From CAYNRE01 sp964399535 (GTDB lineage: Bacteria; Planctomycetota; Planctomycetia; Pirellulales; CAYNRE01): a DNA stretch of 64,000 bases. The stretch lies in contig CAYNRE010000070.1 of assembly GCA_964399535.1 (NCBI GenBank), positions 186,001 to 250,000 on the forward strand, given 5' to 3'. Made by a program: the position numbers and the translations under genes. Shown in pieces: positions 24,797-34,362 of the stretch; positions within the stretch are counted from its first letter, which is position 1; the number at the start of each line of letters is the position of its first letter. The notes under the pieces are model-generated. The model saw nothing but the letters and a program-made list of their open reading frames with translations. It searched no databases and had not been told where the DNA came from.

Positions 24797-26653
24797 ATGA
24801 GCGACGTGCTGCTTCCGTATTACGAGCGGGAACTGATTTACATTCGGCAATTGGCCGACGAATTCGCGCGCAAGCACCCGGCCGCGGCCGGACGCCTGCT
24901 GCTGGAGCCCAACCGCAGCGGCGATCCCCACATCGAGCGGCTGATCGAGTCGTTCGCCTTTTTGGCCGGCCGAATTCACCGCAAGCTCGACGACGAGTTT
25001 CCCGAGCTTACCGAAGCGCTGTTGGGAGTGCTTTACCCCCACTACCTGGCTCCGGTGCCATCGCTGGGGGTGGTGCAGTTTCGGCTCGATCCGAGCCAGA
25101 CCCAGCTTCCCAACGGGTTCACCATTGCCCGCCACAGCCCGCTGGTTTCGCAAGTGGTGGGGGGGCTTCGCTGCCGGTTCCGCACTGCCTACCCGGTAAC
25201 GCTCTGGCCGCTGGAGTGCACCCGGGCCCAATGGCAAACGCCCCCCTTCACCGCGGGTTTGTCGCCGCCGCCCCGCACCGCGGCCGCCCTGCGGCTGCAA
25301 TTCCGTTTGCTGGGGCAGTTACCGCTGAAACATTTCTCGCTCGACTGGCTCCGCCTGGCCTTGCACGGCAATAACTATGTCGTGGCCTTCCTGTACGAAC
25401 TGCTCTCCAACCACGCCACCGACGTTTTGTTTCGCTCGGGCGAGCCGACCGAGTACGACCGCGTGGTGCGCCGGCCCGCGGCTGAGTTGATCCGGACCGT
25501 GGGCTTCAGCGACGACGAATCGCTGCTGCCCTACCCGCGCCAGGCGCACACCGGTTACCGGCTGCTGACCGAGTTCTTCGCTTTCCCGCAGAAGTTCCAC
25601 TTTCTCGATCTGGGGGGCTGGCGCCTGGCCGCCGAAATCGTCGAGCAGCAGATCGAAGTGGTCGTCTTCTTCAATCGCACCATGAAGGGGCTGGAAACGC
25701 TGCTCGAAGCCGACCAATTCCGGCTGGGGGCCACGCCGGTCGTGAATCTCTTCGAACAGGTGGCCGAGCCGATCCCGCTGACCCAGGCGCGAACCGAGTA
25801 TAAGATCGTTCCCGATGTCCACTTCCCCACGGGCAAAGAGGTGTACTCGGTCGACGCGGTCACCAGCGCCAATCCGCGAACTGGAATTACCACCGAGTAC
25901 CAGCCGTTCTACTCGCTTCGCCACCGCCAGACCCGCGACCGCACCCAGGCCTTTTGGTACACCTCGCGCCGCCCCTCGCCCCGCGAGCACGATCGCGGCA
26001 CCGACCTGTACCTGACCCTGGTCGACCGGGGGTTCAGCCCTCGTTTGCCGGCCGACGAAATGCTCGTTATTCGCACCACCTGTTCCAACCGCGACATTCC
26101 TGGGCAAATTCAGGGGCTGGGGCGCGAAATTCAGTTCGAGCTCGAATCGGCCGCCCCGCTGGCGGGCATCGAGAATCTGCACTCGCCCAGCCCCGCCCTC
26201 CGCCCTCCGCAGCGCCGCGGGGCGCACTGGGCCCTACTGTCGCACCTATCGCTCAACCACCTTTCGCTCAGCGACCCGCTCGAGGGGCGCGAGGCGCTGC
26301 AGGAAATCCTCCGGCTTTACGACTTCTCCGACCCGCTGATCGGCCAACAGCAACTGTCCGAGGTAACCCAGCAGCTCATCGACGGCATCGCCGCGCTGCA
26401 CGTGCGGCGCAGCACCGCCCGGGTGGGCAAGGGGGCCGAATGCGGCATGTGCCGAGGGTTGGATATCACGCTCGAACTGGATGAAACCAAGTACCTGGCC
26501 ACGGGCATGGTGCTGTTTGGCGCGGTACTGGAGCGGTTTTTCGGCCTTTACGCTTCGATCAACTCGTTTACGCGGCTGTCGGTACGGACCCAACAACGCG
26601 AAGGAATCATCGCTCGATGGCCGGCCAGGGCGGGCGATCGCCAACTCATCTGA
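24797..26653 (+). CDS. tssF: T6SS baseplate protein TssF
   Basis: A 618-residue TssF, the T6SS baseplate wedge protein that works with TssG and TssE. The N-terminus LPYYERELIYIRQLADEFARKHPAAAGRL is diagnostic, followed by DPHIERLIESFAFLAGRIHRKLDDEFPELTEALLGVLYPHYL. The C-terminal region has the expected AECGMCRGLDITLELDE and VLERFFGLYASINSFTRL. Length is standard. It overlaps the start of tssG by 37 bases, which indicates translational coupling. Confidence 0.96.
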   Translation: MSDVLLPYYERELIYIRQLADEFARKHPAAAGRLLLEPNRSGDPHIERLIESFAFLAGRIHRKLDDEFPELTEALLGVLYPHYLAPVPSLGVVQFRLDPSQTQLPNGFTIARHSPLVSQVVGGLRCRFRTAYPVTLWPLECTRAQWQTPPFTAGLSPPPRTAAALRLQFRLLGQLPLKHFSLDWLRLALHGNNYVVAFLYELLSNHATDVLFRSGEPTEYDRVVRRPAAELIRTVGFSDDESLLPYPRQAHTGYRLLTEFFAFPQKFHFLDLGGWRLAAEIVEQQIEVVVFFNRTMKGLETLLEADQFRLGATPVVNLFEQVAEPIPLTQARTEYKIVPDVHFPTGKEVYSVDAVTSANPRTGITTEYQPFYSLRHRQTRDRTQAFWYTSRRPSPREHDRGTDLYLTLVDRGFSPRLPADEMLVIRTTCSNRDIPGQIQGLGREIQFELESAAPLAGIENLHSPSPALRPPQRRGAHWALLSHLSLNHLSLSDPLEGREALQEILRLYDFSDPLIGQQQLSEVTQQLIDGIAALHVRRSTARVGKGAECGMCRGLDITLELDETKYLATGMVLFGAVLERFFGLYASINSFTRLSVRTQQREGIIARWPARAGDRQLI

Positions 26654-27864
26654 CTTCGGGCTCCAGCCCGGCAGGGTCGGCCGTGCCCGCTTCGGCCGAG
26701 GGGGGGGCTTCGCGCGCCGACCACCCCGCTTCGCTGGTCGATGAGCTGTTCGCCGAGGGGTACAAATTCGAGTTCTTTCAGGCGGTGCGCTTGCTCGAGC
26801 GCCTGCTACCCAGCCGGCAGCCGGTGGGGCGACGGGGCCCGCCGACCAACGAGGTGGCCCGGTTTCGCGCCCTGGCCGATCTGAATTTCCCCCCCAGCGC
26901 CATCCACGACATTGCCCGCCCCACGCGCAGCCTGCCGCTGCCGACGATGACCGTCACCTTCCTGGGGCTGACCGGGCCCTCGGGCGTATTGCCTCGGCAC
27001 TACACCGAGTTGCTGATTCAGCAGCAGTACCGCTCGAAAGATGCCGAACGGTTCGCCCTTCGCGACTGGTTCGACCTGTTTAACCACCGGTTTGTTTCGT
27101 TTTTCTACCGGGCCTGGGAAAAATACCGCTTCTTCATCCCGTACGAACGCGAAGCCTACGACCTGGAGGAACCCGATCCGTTCAGCCTGGCCCTTTATTC
27201 GCTGATCGGGCTGGGAACCTCGAAGCAGCGCCGTCGGCTGCGCGTGGCGGTTTGGCGGCCCGACGAGCCCGCCCAGGCCGTGGCCTCGATCGACGACCTC
27301 TCGCTGATGTACTACGCTGGGCTCTTGGCCCCCCGAGCCCGCTCGGCGGCCGGCCTTTCGGCCCTGTTGAATGACTACTTTCACCTGCCCATTTCGGTAC
27401 ATCAGTTCCAGGGCCAGTGGCTGATGCTGGCCAGCGACGAGCAGACCCAGTTGGGTCTGGCCGGCGGACACGGTTTTCTGGGGCAGGGGGCCCTGGTCGG
27501 TGGCCGCGTTTGGGATGTTCAGGGGCGGATTCGCATCCGCATCGGGCCGCTCGATTACCCGCGTTTTGTCGAATTCCTGCCCGACCGGACCGCCTCGCCG
27601 GAGAGAAAAGCCTATTTTCTCCTGCTCCATTTGGTACGCTTTTACGTCGGTCCGGAGTTGGACCTTGAGCTGCAACTGTCGCTGGCCCCCGGCCAGGTGC
27701 CCGAGTGCCAACTGACCGGCGACGGCATCGGTTCGCGGCTGGGCTGGAATACCTGGCTCACCAGCCAACCGCCGCGTCACGAGGTCGACGACGTGGTGTT
27801 GTCTGGCGAAGAACTCACCTGGGTCAACGCCTCGGACCGGCTCACCGCCCTGGGCCTGGCCTGA
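26617..27864 (+). CDS. tssG: T6SS baseplate protein TssG
   Basis: A 415-residue TssG, partner of TssF in the baseplate wedge. The family core begins at about residue 45 with ELFAEGYKFEFFQAVRLLERL, then RFRALADLNFPPSAI, TFLGLTGPSGVLPRHYTELL and DWFDLFNHRFVSFFYRAWEKYRF. It is longer than the common 330-350 residues, with about 40 extra Ser/Ala/Gly-rich residues at the N-terminus. The ATG inside tssF is supported by AAGGAA about ten bases upstream, so the overlap is probably real. Confidence 0.93.
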   Translation: MAGQGGRSPTHLTSGSSPAGSAVPASAEGGASRADHPASLVDELFAEGYKFEFFQAVRLLERLLPSRQPVGRRGPPTNEVARFRALADLNFPPSAIHDIARPTRSLPLPTMTVTFLGLTGPSGVLPRHYTELLIQQQYRSKDAERFALRDWFDLFNHRFVSFFYRAWEKYRFFIPYEREAYDLEEPDPFSLALYSLIGLGTSKQRRRLRVAVWRPDEPAQAVASIDDLSLMYYAGLLAPRARSAAGLSALLNDYFHLPISVHQFQGQWLMLASDEQTQLGLAGGHGFLGQGALVGGRVWDVQGRIRIRIGPLDYPRFVEFLPDRTASPERKAYFLLLHLVRFYVGPELDLELQLSLAPGQVPECQLTGDGIGSRLGWNTWLTSQPPRHEVDDVVLSGEELTWVNASDRLTALGLA

Positions 27865-27958
27865 GTTTCGCGGGGCGCCCCAGCCTGGCGCCAACCAACC
27901 GGCCGATCGCTTTCTTCACCCACTGTCCGATTACCGAAACGGCGAGGAATTCCTTCCG

Positions 27959-30601
27959 ATGGCGAACCTGAACCTCAAGTCGCTCGTGGGCAAGCTCAAC
28001 CCAATCTGCCGACGCGGGCTCGAGGGGGCCGCGGGCCTGTGCCTGTCGCGCACCAACTACCACGTGGAAATCGAACACTGGCTGCTCAAGCTGCTCGAGG
28101 TGGACGACAGCGACCTGCGCCCCATCCTGCGCCATTACGACGTGCCGCTGGCCACCGTGCAGCGCGAGTTGACCCGCTCGCTCGACAAGCTCAAAACCGG
28201 AAACAGCCGGGCTCCCGAACTGTCGCTCGACCTGATGGACCTGATGCAAGAGGCCTGGCTCCACAGTTCGCTCGATTTGGGGGGCGGCCAAATTCGCTCC
28301 GGCGCGCTGCTCTTGGCGCTGTTGGGCTCGCGACAACTGCGGACCCGGGTGCACGAATCGGCCCCCAGCCTGGAAAAAATCTCGGCCGACCAACTGCAAC
28401 AAGACTTGAAAACGCTCATTTCCGGCTCGGGGGAAAGCGCCGTCACCGCCGCCCCGACAACCGACTCCGGCCAGCCGGGCGAGCCACGCCCCGATTCCAA
28501 GACCCCCGCGCTCGATCAATTCACCATCAACCTCACGGAGCGGGCCAAGAAAGGCGAGATCGACGCGGTGGTCGGCCGCGACTTCGAGATTCGCCAGGTC
28601 ATCGATATTCTCACCCGCCGCCGCCAGAACAATCCGATTCTGACCGGCGAGGCAGGCGTCGGCAAAACGGCCGTCGTCGAGGGCTTCGCCCTGCGAATCG
28701 TGGCCGGCGACGTCCCCGAACCGCTCAAGAACGTGGCCCTGCACACGCTCGACTTGGGCCTGCTGCAGGCGGGGGCCGGCGTGAAAGGCGAGTTCGAAAA
28801 CCGCCTTAAATCGGTCATCGCCGAAGTCAAGGCCTCGCCGCAACCCATTATCTTGTTCATCGACGAGGCCCACACCCTGATCGGCGCCGGCGGTTCGGCC
28901 GGCGCGGGCGACGCCGCCAACCTGCTCAAGCCGGCTTTGGCCCGCGGCGAGCTGCGCACCATCGCGGCCACCACCTGGATGGAATACAAGAAATTCTTCG
29001 AGACCGACCCTGCCCTCAAACGGCGCTTTCAAGTGGTCAAGGTCGAGGAGCCCGACGTGGCCAAGGCCGTGCACATGATGCGCGGGCTGACCGCCATGCT
29101 GGAAAAGCACCACAAGGTGCGCATTTTAGACGAGGCGGTCGAAGACGCGGTCAAACTTTCGCACCGCTACATCACCGATCGTCAACTACCCGACAAGTCG
29201 GTCAGCCTGCTCGATACGGCCTGTGCCAAGGTGGCGCTCAGCCAGTCGGCCGTGCCGGCCGCGCTGGAAGATTGCCGCCGCGAGATCGATCTGACCGGCC
29301 TGGAGATCGACATTCTCAACCGCGAAAGCGTCTTCGCACCGAACCATGCCACGCGACTGGACGAGCTTACCCAGCGCAGAACCGCGGCCCAGGCCCGGCT
29401 GGCCGAGCTCGAGGCCCGCTGGGAGGAGGAAAAGAAGCTATCCGAGCAGCTTCGCCAGTTGCGAGCCCAGCTCGAAGCGCCCCCCGCCGCGGGCCAGCCG
29501 GCCGCCGACAACAGCCAGGTTCGCACCGAATACGCCACGCTGGAAAAGAAGCTCCGCGAGCTGCAGGGCGAGCACCCGCTGGTGCAGCCCGTGGTGGGCA
29601 GCCAGGCCGTGGCCGAAGTGGTGGCCGGTTGGACCGGTATACCGGTCGGCAAAATGGTGCGGAACGAGATTCAGGCCGTCTTGCAGTTGAACGAGCGGCT
29701 CAAAGATCGCGTGATCGGGCAAGACCATGCCCTGGAGAATATCGCCCAACGGATTCGCACCGCCCGGGCCAACCTGGTCGATCCGCGGCGGCCGATCGGG
29801 GTGTTCCTGCTGGTGGGGCCCAGCGGCGTGGGTAAGACCGAAACCGCCATGGCCCTCTCCGACATTCTCTATGGCGGCGACCGCAACATGGTCGTCATCA
29901 ACATGTCGGAGTACAAGGAAGAGATGAAAATCTCGCGCCTTACCGGTTCCGCCCCGGGCTACGTGGGCTACGGCGAAGGAGGGGTGCTGACCGAAGCGGT
30001 CCGTCGCAAGCCCTACAGCGTGGTGCTGCTCGACGAGGTGGAGAAGGCCGCCGAGACGGTGCAGGAAATCTTCTACCAGGTGTTCGACAAGGGCATGCTG
30101 CAGGACGACAAGGGGAACGAAGTCGACTTCAAGAACACCATTATTTTGCTCACCTCGAACGTGGGCACCGACACGATCATGAAGATCTGCGCCGATCCCG
30201 ATACCATGCCCGACGCCGCCGGCCTGGCCGAGGCCCTGCGCCCCGATTTGCTCAAGGCCTTCAAGCCGGCCCTGCTCGGCCGGATGACCGTGGTCCCCTA
30301 TTTCCCGCTTTCGCCCGAGGTGCTCAAAAACATCATCCGGCTCAACCTGGAGCGCATTCGCCAGCGAATGCACGAACACCACCGGGCGGTGTTTCGCTAC
30401 GACGATACCGTGCTGAAGACCGTGGCCGACCGCTGCCAAGAGGTTTCCAGCGGAGCCCGCAACGTCGATCACATCATCAACGGTACGCTCCTGCCCGAAA
30501 TCTCCAAACAAGTCCTGGCCCGCATGGCCGAGGGGCTACCCATCGAACAGGCCAAGGTCTCGGTCGATGCCTCGGGCAATTTCCAATTCGAAGTAACCTA
30601 A
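27959..30601 (+). CDS. tssH: T6SS ATPase TssH (ClpV)
   Basis: An 880-residue Clp-family AAA+ ATPase that disassembles contracted sheath so TssB and TssC can be reused. It has an N-terminal Clp N domain (about 5-150, NPICRRGLEGAAGLCLSRTN is typical of ClpV). The first AAA domain has Walker A GEAGVGKT at 230-237, a middle coiled-coil domain follows at about 440-540, and the second AAA domain has Walker A GPSGVGKT near 621-628. The N-terminus and length (normal ClpB is similar but has a different N domain) plus the position in the T6SS cluster identify ClpV. It starts 94 bases after tssG, with an AGGAA site. Confidence 0.95.
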   Translation: MANLNLKSLVGKLNPICRRGLEGAAGLCLSRTNYHVEIEHWLLKLLEVDDSDLRPILRHYDVPLATVQRELTRSLDKLKTGNSRAPELSLDLMDLMQEAWLHSSLDLGGGQIRSGALLLALLGSRQLRTRVHESAPSLEKISADQLQQDLKTLISGSGESAVTAAPTTDSGQPGEPRPDSKTPALDQFTINLTERAKKGEIDAVVGRDFEIRQVIDILTRRRQNNPILTGEAGVGKTAVVEGFALRIVAGDVPEPLKNVALHTLDLGLLQAGAGVKGEFENRLKSVIAEVKASPQPIILFIDEAHTLIGAGGSAGAGDAANLLKPALARGELRTIAATTWMEYKKFFETDPALKRRFQVVKVEEPDVAKAVHMMRGLTAMLEKHHKVRILDEAVEDAVKLSHRYITDRQLPDKSVSLLDTACAKVALSQSAVPAALEDCRREIDLTGLEIDILNRESVFAPNHATRLDELTQRRTAAQARLAELEARWEEEKKLSEQLRQLRAQLEAPPAAGQPAADNSQVRTEYATLEKKLRELQGEHPLVQPVVGSQAVAEVVAGWTGIPVGKMVRNEIQAVLQLNERLKDRVIGQDHALENIAQRIRTARANLVDPRRPIGVFLLVGPSGVGKTETAMALSDILYGGDRNMVVINMSEYKEEMKISRLTGSAPGYVGYGEGGVLTEAVRRKPYSVVLLDEVEKAAETVQEIFYQVFDKGMLQDDKGNEVDFKNTIILLTSNVGTDTIMKICADPDTMPDAAGLAEALRPDLLKAFKPALLGRMTVVPYFPLSPEVLKNIIRLNLERIRQRMHEHHRAVFRYDDTVLKTVADRCQEVSSGARNVDHIINGTLLPEISKQVLARMAEGLPIEQAKVSVDASGNFQFEVT

Positions 30602-30610
30602 CGGCCCCCC

Positions 30611-31732
30611 ATGCGGATCGACGCGATCGAACTCTTCCGCGTGGAAATGCCGCTACGGCGTCCTTGGCGCACCGCTTCGGGCGACGAGCCCGCGGTGGGC
30701 AGCCTGCTGGTAAGAATGCACAGCGGAGGATCCAGCGCCTGGGGCGAATCGTGCCCGGGTCTGGCGCCGCGCTATTCCAGCGAATGGGCCACGGGAGCCT
30801 TTGCCCTGGTTCGCGATTGGCTGGCGCCCGAGCTGGTGGGCCAGTACCTCGACAGCGGCGCGGCCCTTCAAGAGCGGCTGCGACCCTTCAAGGGCAACCC
30901 CTTCGCCAAGGCTGCGCTCGATACGGCCTGGTGGTCGCTCGCCGCCACCTTGCGCGGAGTGCCCCTGTATCAACTACTCGGCGGCCATAGCCCCAGCGTC
31001 GCCGTCGGGGCCGATTTCGACGTACTCGATTCGGTGGGCCAACTGCTCGAAGCCATCGCCCGCGCCGTCGACGAAGGTTTCCCCCGAATCAAACTCAAAT
31101 TCCGGCCGGGTTGGGGGCTGGAAATGCTGCGGGCGGTGCGCCAACAGTTTCCCGAGCCGCGGATGCACGTCGACCTGAACAGCGGTTATCGCATCGAGCA
31201 AATGGAGATTCTCGGCCGGCTCGACGACTTCCGCTTGGAAATGATCGAGCAGCCCCTTGCTTCCGACGACTTGATCGACCATGCCCGGCTGGCCCAGGTG
31301 CTACGAACCCCGATTTGCCTGGACGAAAGCATTCGCTCGCCGCAGCAGGCCGAGCAGGCCATCGACCTGGGCAGTTGCCGTTGGATCAATCTCAAGCCCG
31401 GCCGCGTCGGAGGCCTGACGCCGGCCCTGGCGATTCACGACGCCTGCCGGGCGGCGGGCATCGGCTGCTGGGTAGGCGGCATGCTCGAGAGCGCCGTCGG
31501 TGCCCGGCTGGCGCTGGCCCTGGCCACGCTCGATAATTGCACCTATCCGGCCGACATTTTCCCGTCGACGCGCTTCTACGAGCGCGATCTGGCCGAGCCC
31601 GCGCTGCAGTTGGATCACACCGACTGCCAAGGGCCGCGGGCCGTGTGTCTCGAGGTGCCCGGAATCGGCACCGAGCCCGACCCTGAGCGCTTGGCCGCGG
31701 TTTGCCGCGAGCACGTGGTTCTGCGAGCCTGA
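30611..31732 (+). CDS. menC: o-Succinylbenzoate synthase-like enolase superfamily enzyme
   Basis: A 373-residue enolase-superfamily protein of the muconate-lactonising subgroup, most like the MenC2 / N-acylamino acid racemase group. MenC dehydrates SHCHC to o-succinylbenzoate in menaquinone synthesis. Active-site landmarks are the catalytic K-L-K in RIKLKFRPGWG, metal ligands in MHVDLNS, EQPLA and CLDES, and the second catalytic lysine in INLKPGRVGG. It begins only 10 bases after tssH with no obvious ribosome binding site of its own. It may therefore be cotranscribed with the T6SS genes, although no functional link is known. Racemase or dual activity cannot be excluded. Confidence 0.85.
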   Translation: MRIDAIELFRVEMPLRRPWRTASGDEPAVGSLLVRMHSGGSSAWGESCPGLAPRYSSEWATGAFALVRDWLAPELVGQYLDSGAALQERLRPFKGNPFAKAALDTAWWSLAATLRGVPLYQLLGGHSPSVAVGADFDVLDSVGQLLEAIARAVDEGFPRIKLKFRPGWGLEMLRAVRQQFPEPRMHVDLNSGYRIEQMEILGRLDDFRLEMIEQPLASDDLIDHARLAQVLRTPICLDESIRSPQQAEQAIDLGSCRWINLKPGRVGGLTPALAIHDACRAAGIGCWVGGMLESAVGARLALALATLDNCTYPADIFPSTRFYERDLAEPALQLDHTDCQGPRAVCLEVPGIGTEPDPERLAAVCREHVVLRA

Positions 31733-31842
31733 GAGCAAAAGGCTGGCCCCTCGAGCGGAGCCGGAAGGGGCCGACCGGGTCTGGGTTGCCCGCGCGGCGG
31801 AGCGCTGCTGTCAGCAGAAGAAAACCGTCGACCGAAAACAAC

Positions 31843-31879
31843 CGAGCCCAGGCCCGACGCAAGGTCGGGCCTGGGCTCG
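31843..31879 (-). terminator. Intrinsic terminator of clpX
   Basis: Perfect 16-bp stem: arms CGAGCCCAGGCCCGAC (31843-31858) and its complement (31864-31879), with a 5-base loop. Read on the minus strand, the stem is followed by a T-rich stretch (GTTGTTTTC), the pattern of a rho-independent terminator about 80 bases after the clpX stop. It may also stop menC transcription from the other side. Confidence 0.8.
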
Positions 31880-31957
31880 CAGCGTGTCAGTGCGGACTCG
31901 ACCTCTGGCTCGGCACCCGTCCTGAAAGGGCAGGGGCCCGGCAGCCAGGCTTGAACG

Positions 31958-33238
31958 TCACGCACTTTTGTGTTTGGGTTCGGGCAGCGGGAACAAGCGT
32001 TGCCGCCCGGCGACAATCTCGTCCGTAATCACATATCGGCCGCCGGGGCCCTGTTCCGGCAGTTCGAACATGATATCTAGCATGACTTCTTCGACAATCG
32101 AGCGCAACCCGCGGGCTCCCGTGTCTTTTTCCCGCGCTTTGCCGGCGATGGTCACCAGGGCTTCGTCGGTGAAGCTTAGTTCCGCGTTCTCGAGTTCGAA
32201 GAGTTTCTGATACTGCTTGATCAGGGCATTGCGAGGCTCTTGCAGCACCCGTACCAGGTCCCCGGTCGACAGAGGGGTAAGCGCCGAAATGACGGGCAAT
32301 CGCCCGACCAACTCGGGAATGAGCCCGAACTCAAGCACGTCGTCGCTGGTAACCTGGCCCAAGAGCTCCCCGATCGAGGCGTCGCTCGGCGAGGTCGTGG
32401 CCTCCTGGGTAAAACCAATCGAGCGATGGCCCAGCCGCTTCGAAATGATCTTGTCCAGGCCCACGAAGGTTCCGCCGCAGATGAACAAGATATTGCTGGT
32501 GTCCATCTGAATGTATTGTTGCTCGGGATGCTTGCGCCCCCCTTGCGGAGGAACGTTGGCCACGGTTCCCTCGAGCATTTTCAGCAGCGCCTGCTGCACC
32601 CCTTCGCCGCTTACGTCGCGGGTGATCGACACGTTGTGGCTGGTCTTGCCGATCTTGTCGATCTCGTCGATGTACAACACGCCCCGCTGGGCCGCCTCTA
32701 GGTCGAAATCGGCCGCGTGCAACAGCTTGAGCAGCAGGTTCTCCACGTCCTCGCCCACGTAGCCCGCCTCGGTGAGCGTGGTGGCGTCGCCGATGGCAAA
32801 GGGCACGTCGAGCATGCGGGCCAAGGTGCGGGCGAGCAGGGTCTTGCCGCAGCCGGTGGGGCCGATCAGAAGGATGTTCGACTTATCGATCTCGATTCCG
32901 TTGCCGCCGTGCATCAGCCGCTTGTAGTGGTTGTGCACCGCCACGGCCAGCACTCGCTTGGCATGGCCCTGGCCGATGACGTATTCGTCCAGGTGGGTCA
33001 CAATCTCGCGGGGCGAGGGAATCTTGGTGAACAGTTGCCGGGTCGTGCCGCGGCGGCGGCGTTCCTGGTCCAAAATCGACTGGCAAAGCTCGATGCACTC
33101 ACCGCAGATGTAAACGTCGCCGGGGCCTTCGACCAGTGGGCCCACGTCGCGATAGCTCTTGCGGCAGAACGAACAGAACGCGTTCTTCTTCGTGGTTCCA
33201 CTGCTGCGGCGGCCGCCCGTCACGTCACCCGAGGGCAT
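31958..33238 (-). CDS. clpX: ATP-dependent Clp protease ATP-binding subunit ClpX
   Basis: A 426-residue ClpX, the unfoldase partner of ClpP. The N-terminal C4 zinc-binding domain has Cys22, Cys25, Cys45 and Cys48. Walker A GPTGCGKT is at 126-133, Walker B VLYIDEID at about 177-184, and there are conserved GYVGEDVEN and RFGLIPELVGR-type stretches (here EFGLIPELVGRLPV). The IGF-loop (LIGF in E. coli ClpX) that docks on ClpP should be in the QEATTSPSD region, but I do not see a clear IGF there. The start follows AAAGGA. No clpP is adjacent. It is bounded by a strong terminator at 31843-31879. Confidence 0.95.
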   Translation of the reverse strand: MPSGDVTGGRRSSGTTKKNAFCSFCRKSYRDVGPLVEGPGDVYICGECIELCQSILDQERRRRGTTRQLFTKIPSPREIVTHLDEYVIGQGHAKRVLAVAVHNHYKRLMHGGNGIEIDKSNILLIGPTGCGKTLLARTLARMLDVPFAIGDATTLTEAGYVGEDVENLLLKLLHAADFDLEAAQRGVLYIDEIDKIGKTSHNVSITRDVSGEGVQQALLKMLEGTVANVPPQGGRKHPEQQYIQMDTSNILFICGGTFVGLDKIISKRLGHRSIGFTQEATTSPSDASIGELLGQVTSDDVLEFGLIPELVGRLPVISALTPLSTGDLVRVLQEPRNALIKQYQKLFELENAELSFTDEALVTIAGKAREKDTGARGLRSIVEEVMLDIMFELPEQGPGGRYVITDEIVAGRQRLFPLPEPKHKSA

Positions 33239-33547
33239 GGAGAAAGTCCTTTCTGCGGCGGGGTCATGGCGAGCATGGTGCAGGCCCGACCCGCGTCCCC
33301 AATCAGTTCCTAGGTGTGGCTCGAGTGACCAAATGGGCCCCGTTGCCGCTTGGTCGGGGGCTTCCCTGCCGCGCGCCTCATCGAGCTAACTCGCCTCGGC
33401 GCCGTCTCCGCGTCGCCCAAGTGCGGCTGCTTGTCGAACGGCTTATTCGGCTCTCCGTGCCGTGCGACGTTGCCACCTTCGCGGGGCAACTTGCAACCGC
33501 TTTCACCCGACCAATCCGCTCGCACGGACGAGTCGCCCCCCGCAACG

Positions 33548-33820
33548 TTAATCGTTGCCGTCGGACGATTTGGGAGGCGCCGCGCCCCGCGGCAAACGGC
33601 CGGCCAAGGTGCTCTTTATTGTTCGGAATTCCTCGTCGCTTAGCTTACCTTCCGCGTGCAAGTCCCGAAATTCGGTCAGCAGGTCGCTGGCCGATTGATG
33701 CTCTTCGCGGGTTTCCTGCCGAACCTTGCTGATCAGGTAAAATCCGCAGGCCACCAGCGCGGCCAGCGTCATCAAAAGCAAGACGAGTTGCGCTTCCGTC
33801 GTCGAGAAGAAATCAGACAT
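33548..33820 (-). CDS. Small membrane protein with a SHOCT-like C-terminus
   Basis: A 90-residue protein: a short N-terminus, one transmembrane helix at about 12-33 (LVLLLMTLAALVACGFYLI), then a charged helix with LTEFRDLHAEGKLSDEEFRTIKSTLA. The last part is close to the SHOCT pattern (short C-terminal L-x2-G-x-L[ST]-x2-E[FY]), found at the ends of many bacterial membrane proteins. The partner is unknown. It is the only gene between clpX and the repeat-containing gap. Confidence 0.65.
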   Translation of the reverse strand: MSDFFSTTEAQLVLLLMTLAALVACGFYLISKVRQETREEHQSASDLLTEFRDLHAEGKLSDEEFRTIKSTLAGRLPRGAAPPKSSDGND

Positions 33821-34362
33821 CGGCTCGTCAGTTCAACCACCGGGCCGCTCAACCACCGGGCCGCTCAACCGCCGGGCCGCTCAACCACCGGCCCGCTCAA
33901 CCACCGGCCCGCAGTCGGGTTGGTCTCGTAACGTCCCTAAAGCCATTATGCGGCTCATCCTCCCTACAGTCCAGCAGGACCCACCCGAGTTGCCTAGTGC
34001 CCCCAAATTCACGCGCCAAGCTTCGCCTCGAACTTCTCTGCTTGGATAACTCGCCCGCCCCGGCTTGGCGGCCAACCGGGGCCGGTGCGTCGCAGCACGA
34101 CGGTGGAAAAGCTGCCGCCTGCCTGGCTCTACGTGCCCCGCAGGCTGGCGGTTCGCCCCTACCGAGCCGGTGTGGACGCCGAAGGCGTGTGCCGCGTGCC
34201 GCCCGGTTGACGACTGCCCGCCACCTACGTAGGCTCGCCTGCACCGGGGCCCCCCTGCGACCGTTGTTTTACCGGGCCGGGGCGATCGACGGCCGGCCGC
34301 CGATCGCGTCTTGCAACCCTCGGGTTGCAATACCGCAACGGCATTTGTTGGGAAAACGCACC
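33821..34362. other. Divergent gap between the small membrane protein and eda genes
   Basis: About 540 bases. The left part holds the 16-bp tandem repeat; the rest has open frames without coding character. It must contain promoters for both flanking genes, but I could not assign one. Confidence 0.5.
33831..33912. repeat. About five tandem copies of a 16-bp unit
   Basis: The unit CGCTCAACCACCGGGC repeats about five times with one or two changes per copy. It lies 10 bases upstream of the small membrane protein gene, in the divergent gap before the KDPG aldolase gene. It is too short and spacer-less for a CRISPR array. Confidence 0.85.

Noticed and set aside
33831..33912. CRISPR-like regular repeats
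   Set aside because: 16-bp units are directly adjacent without spacers.
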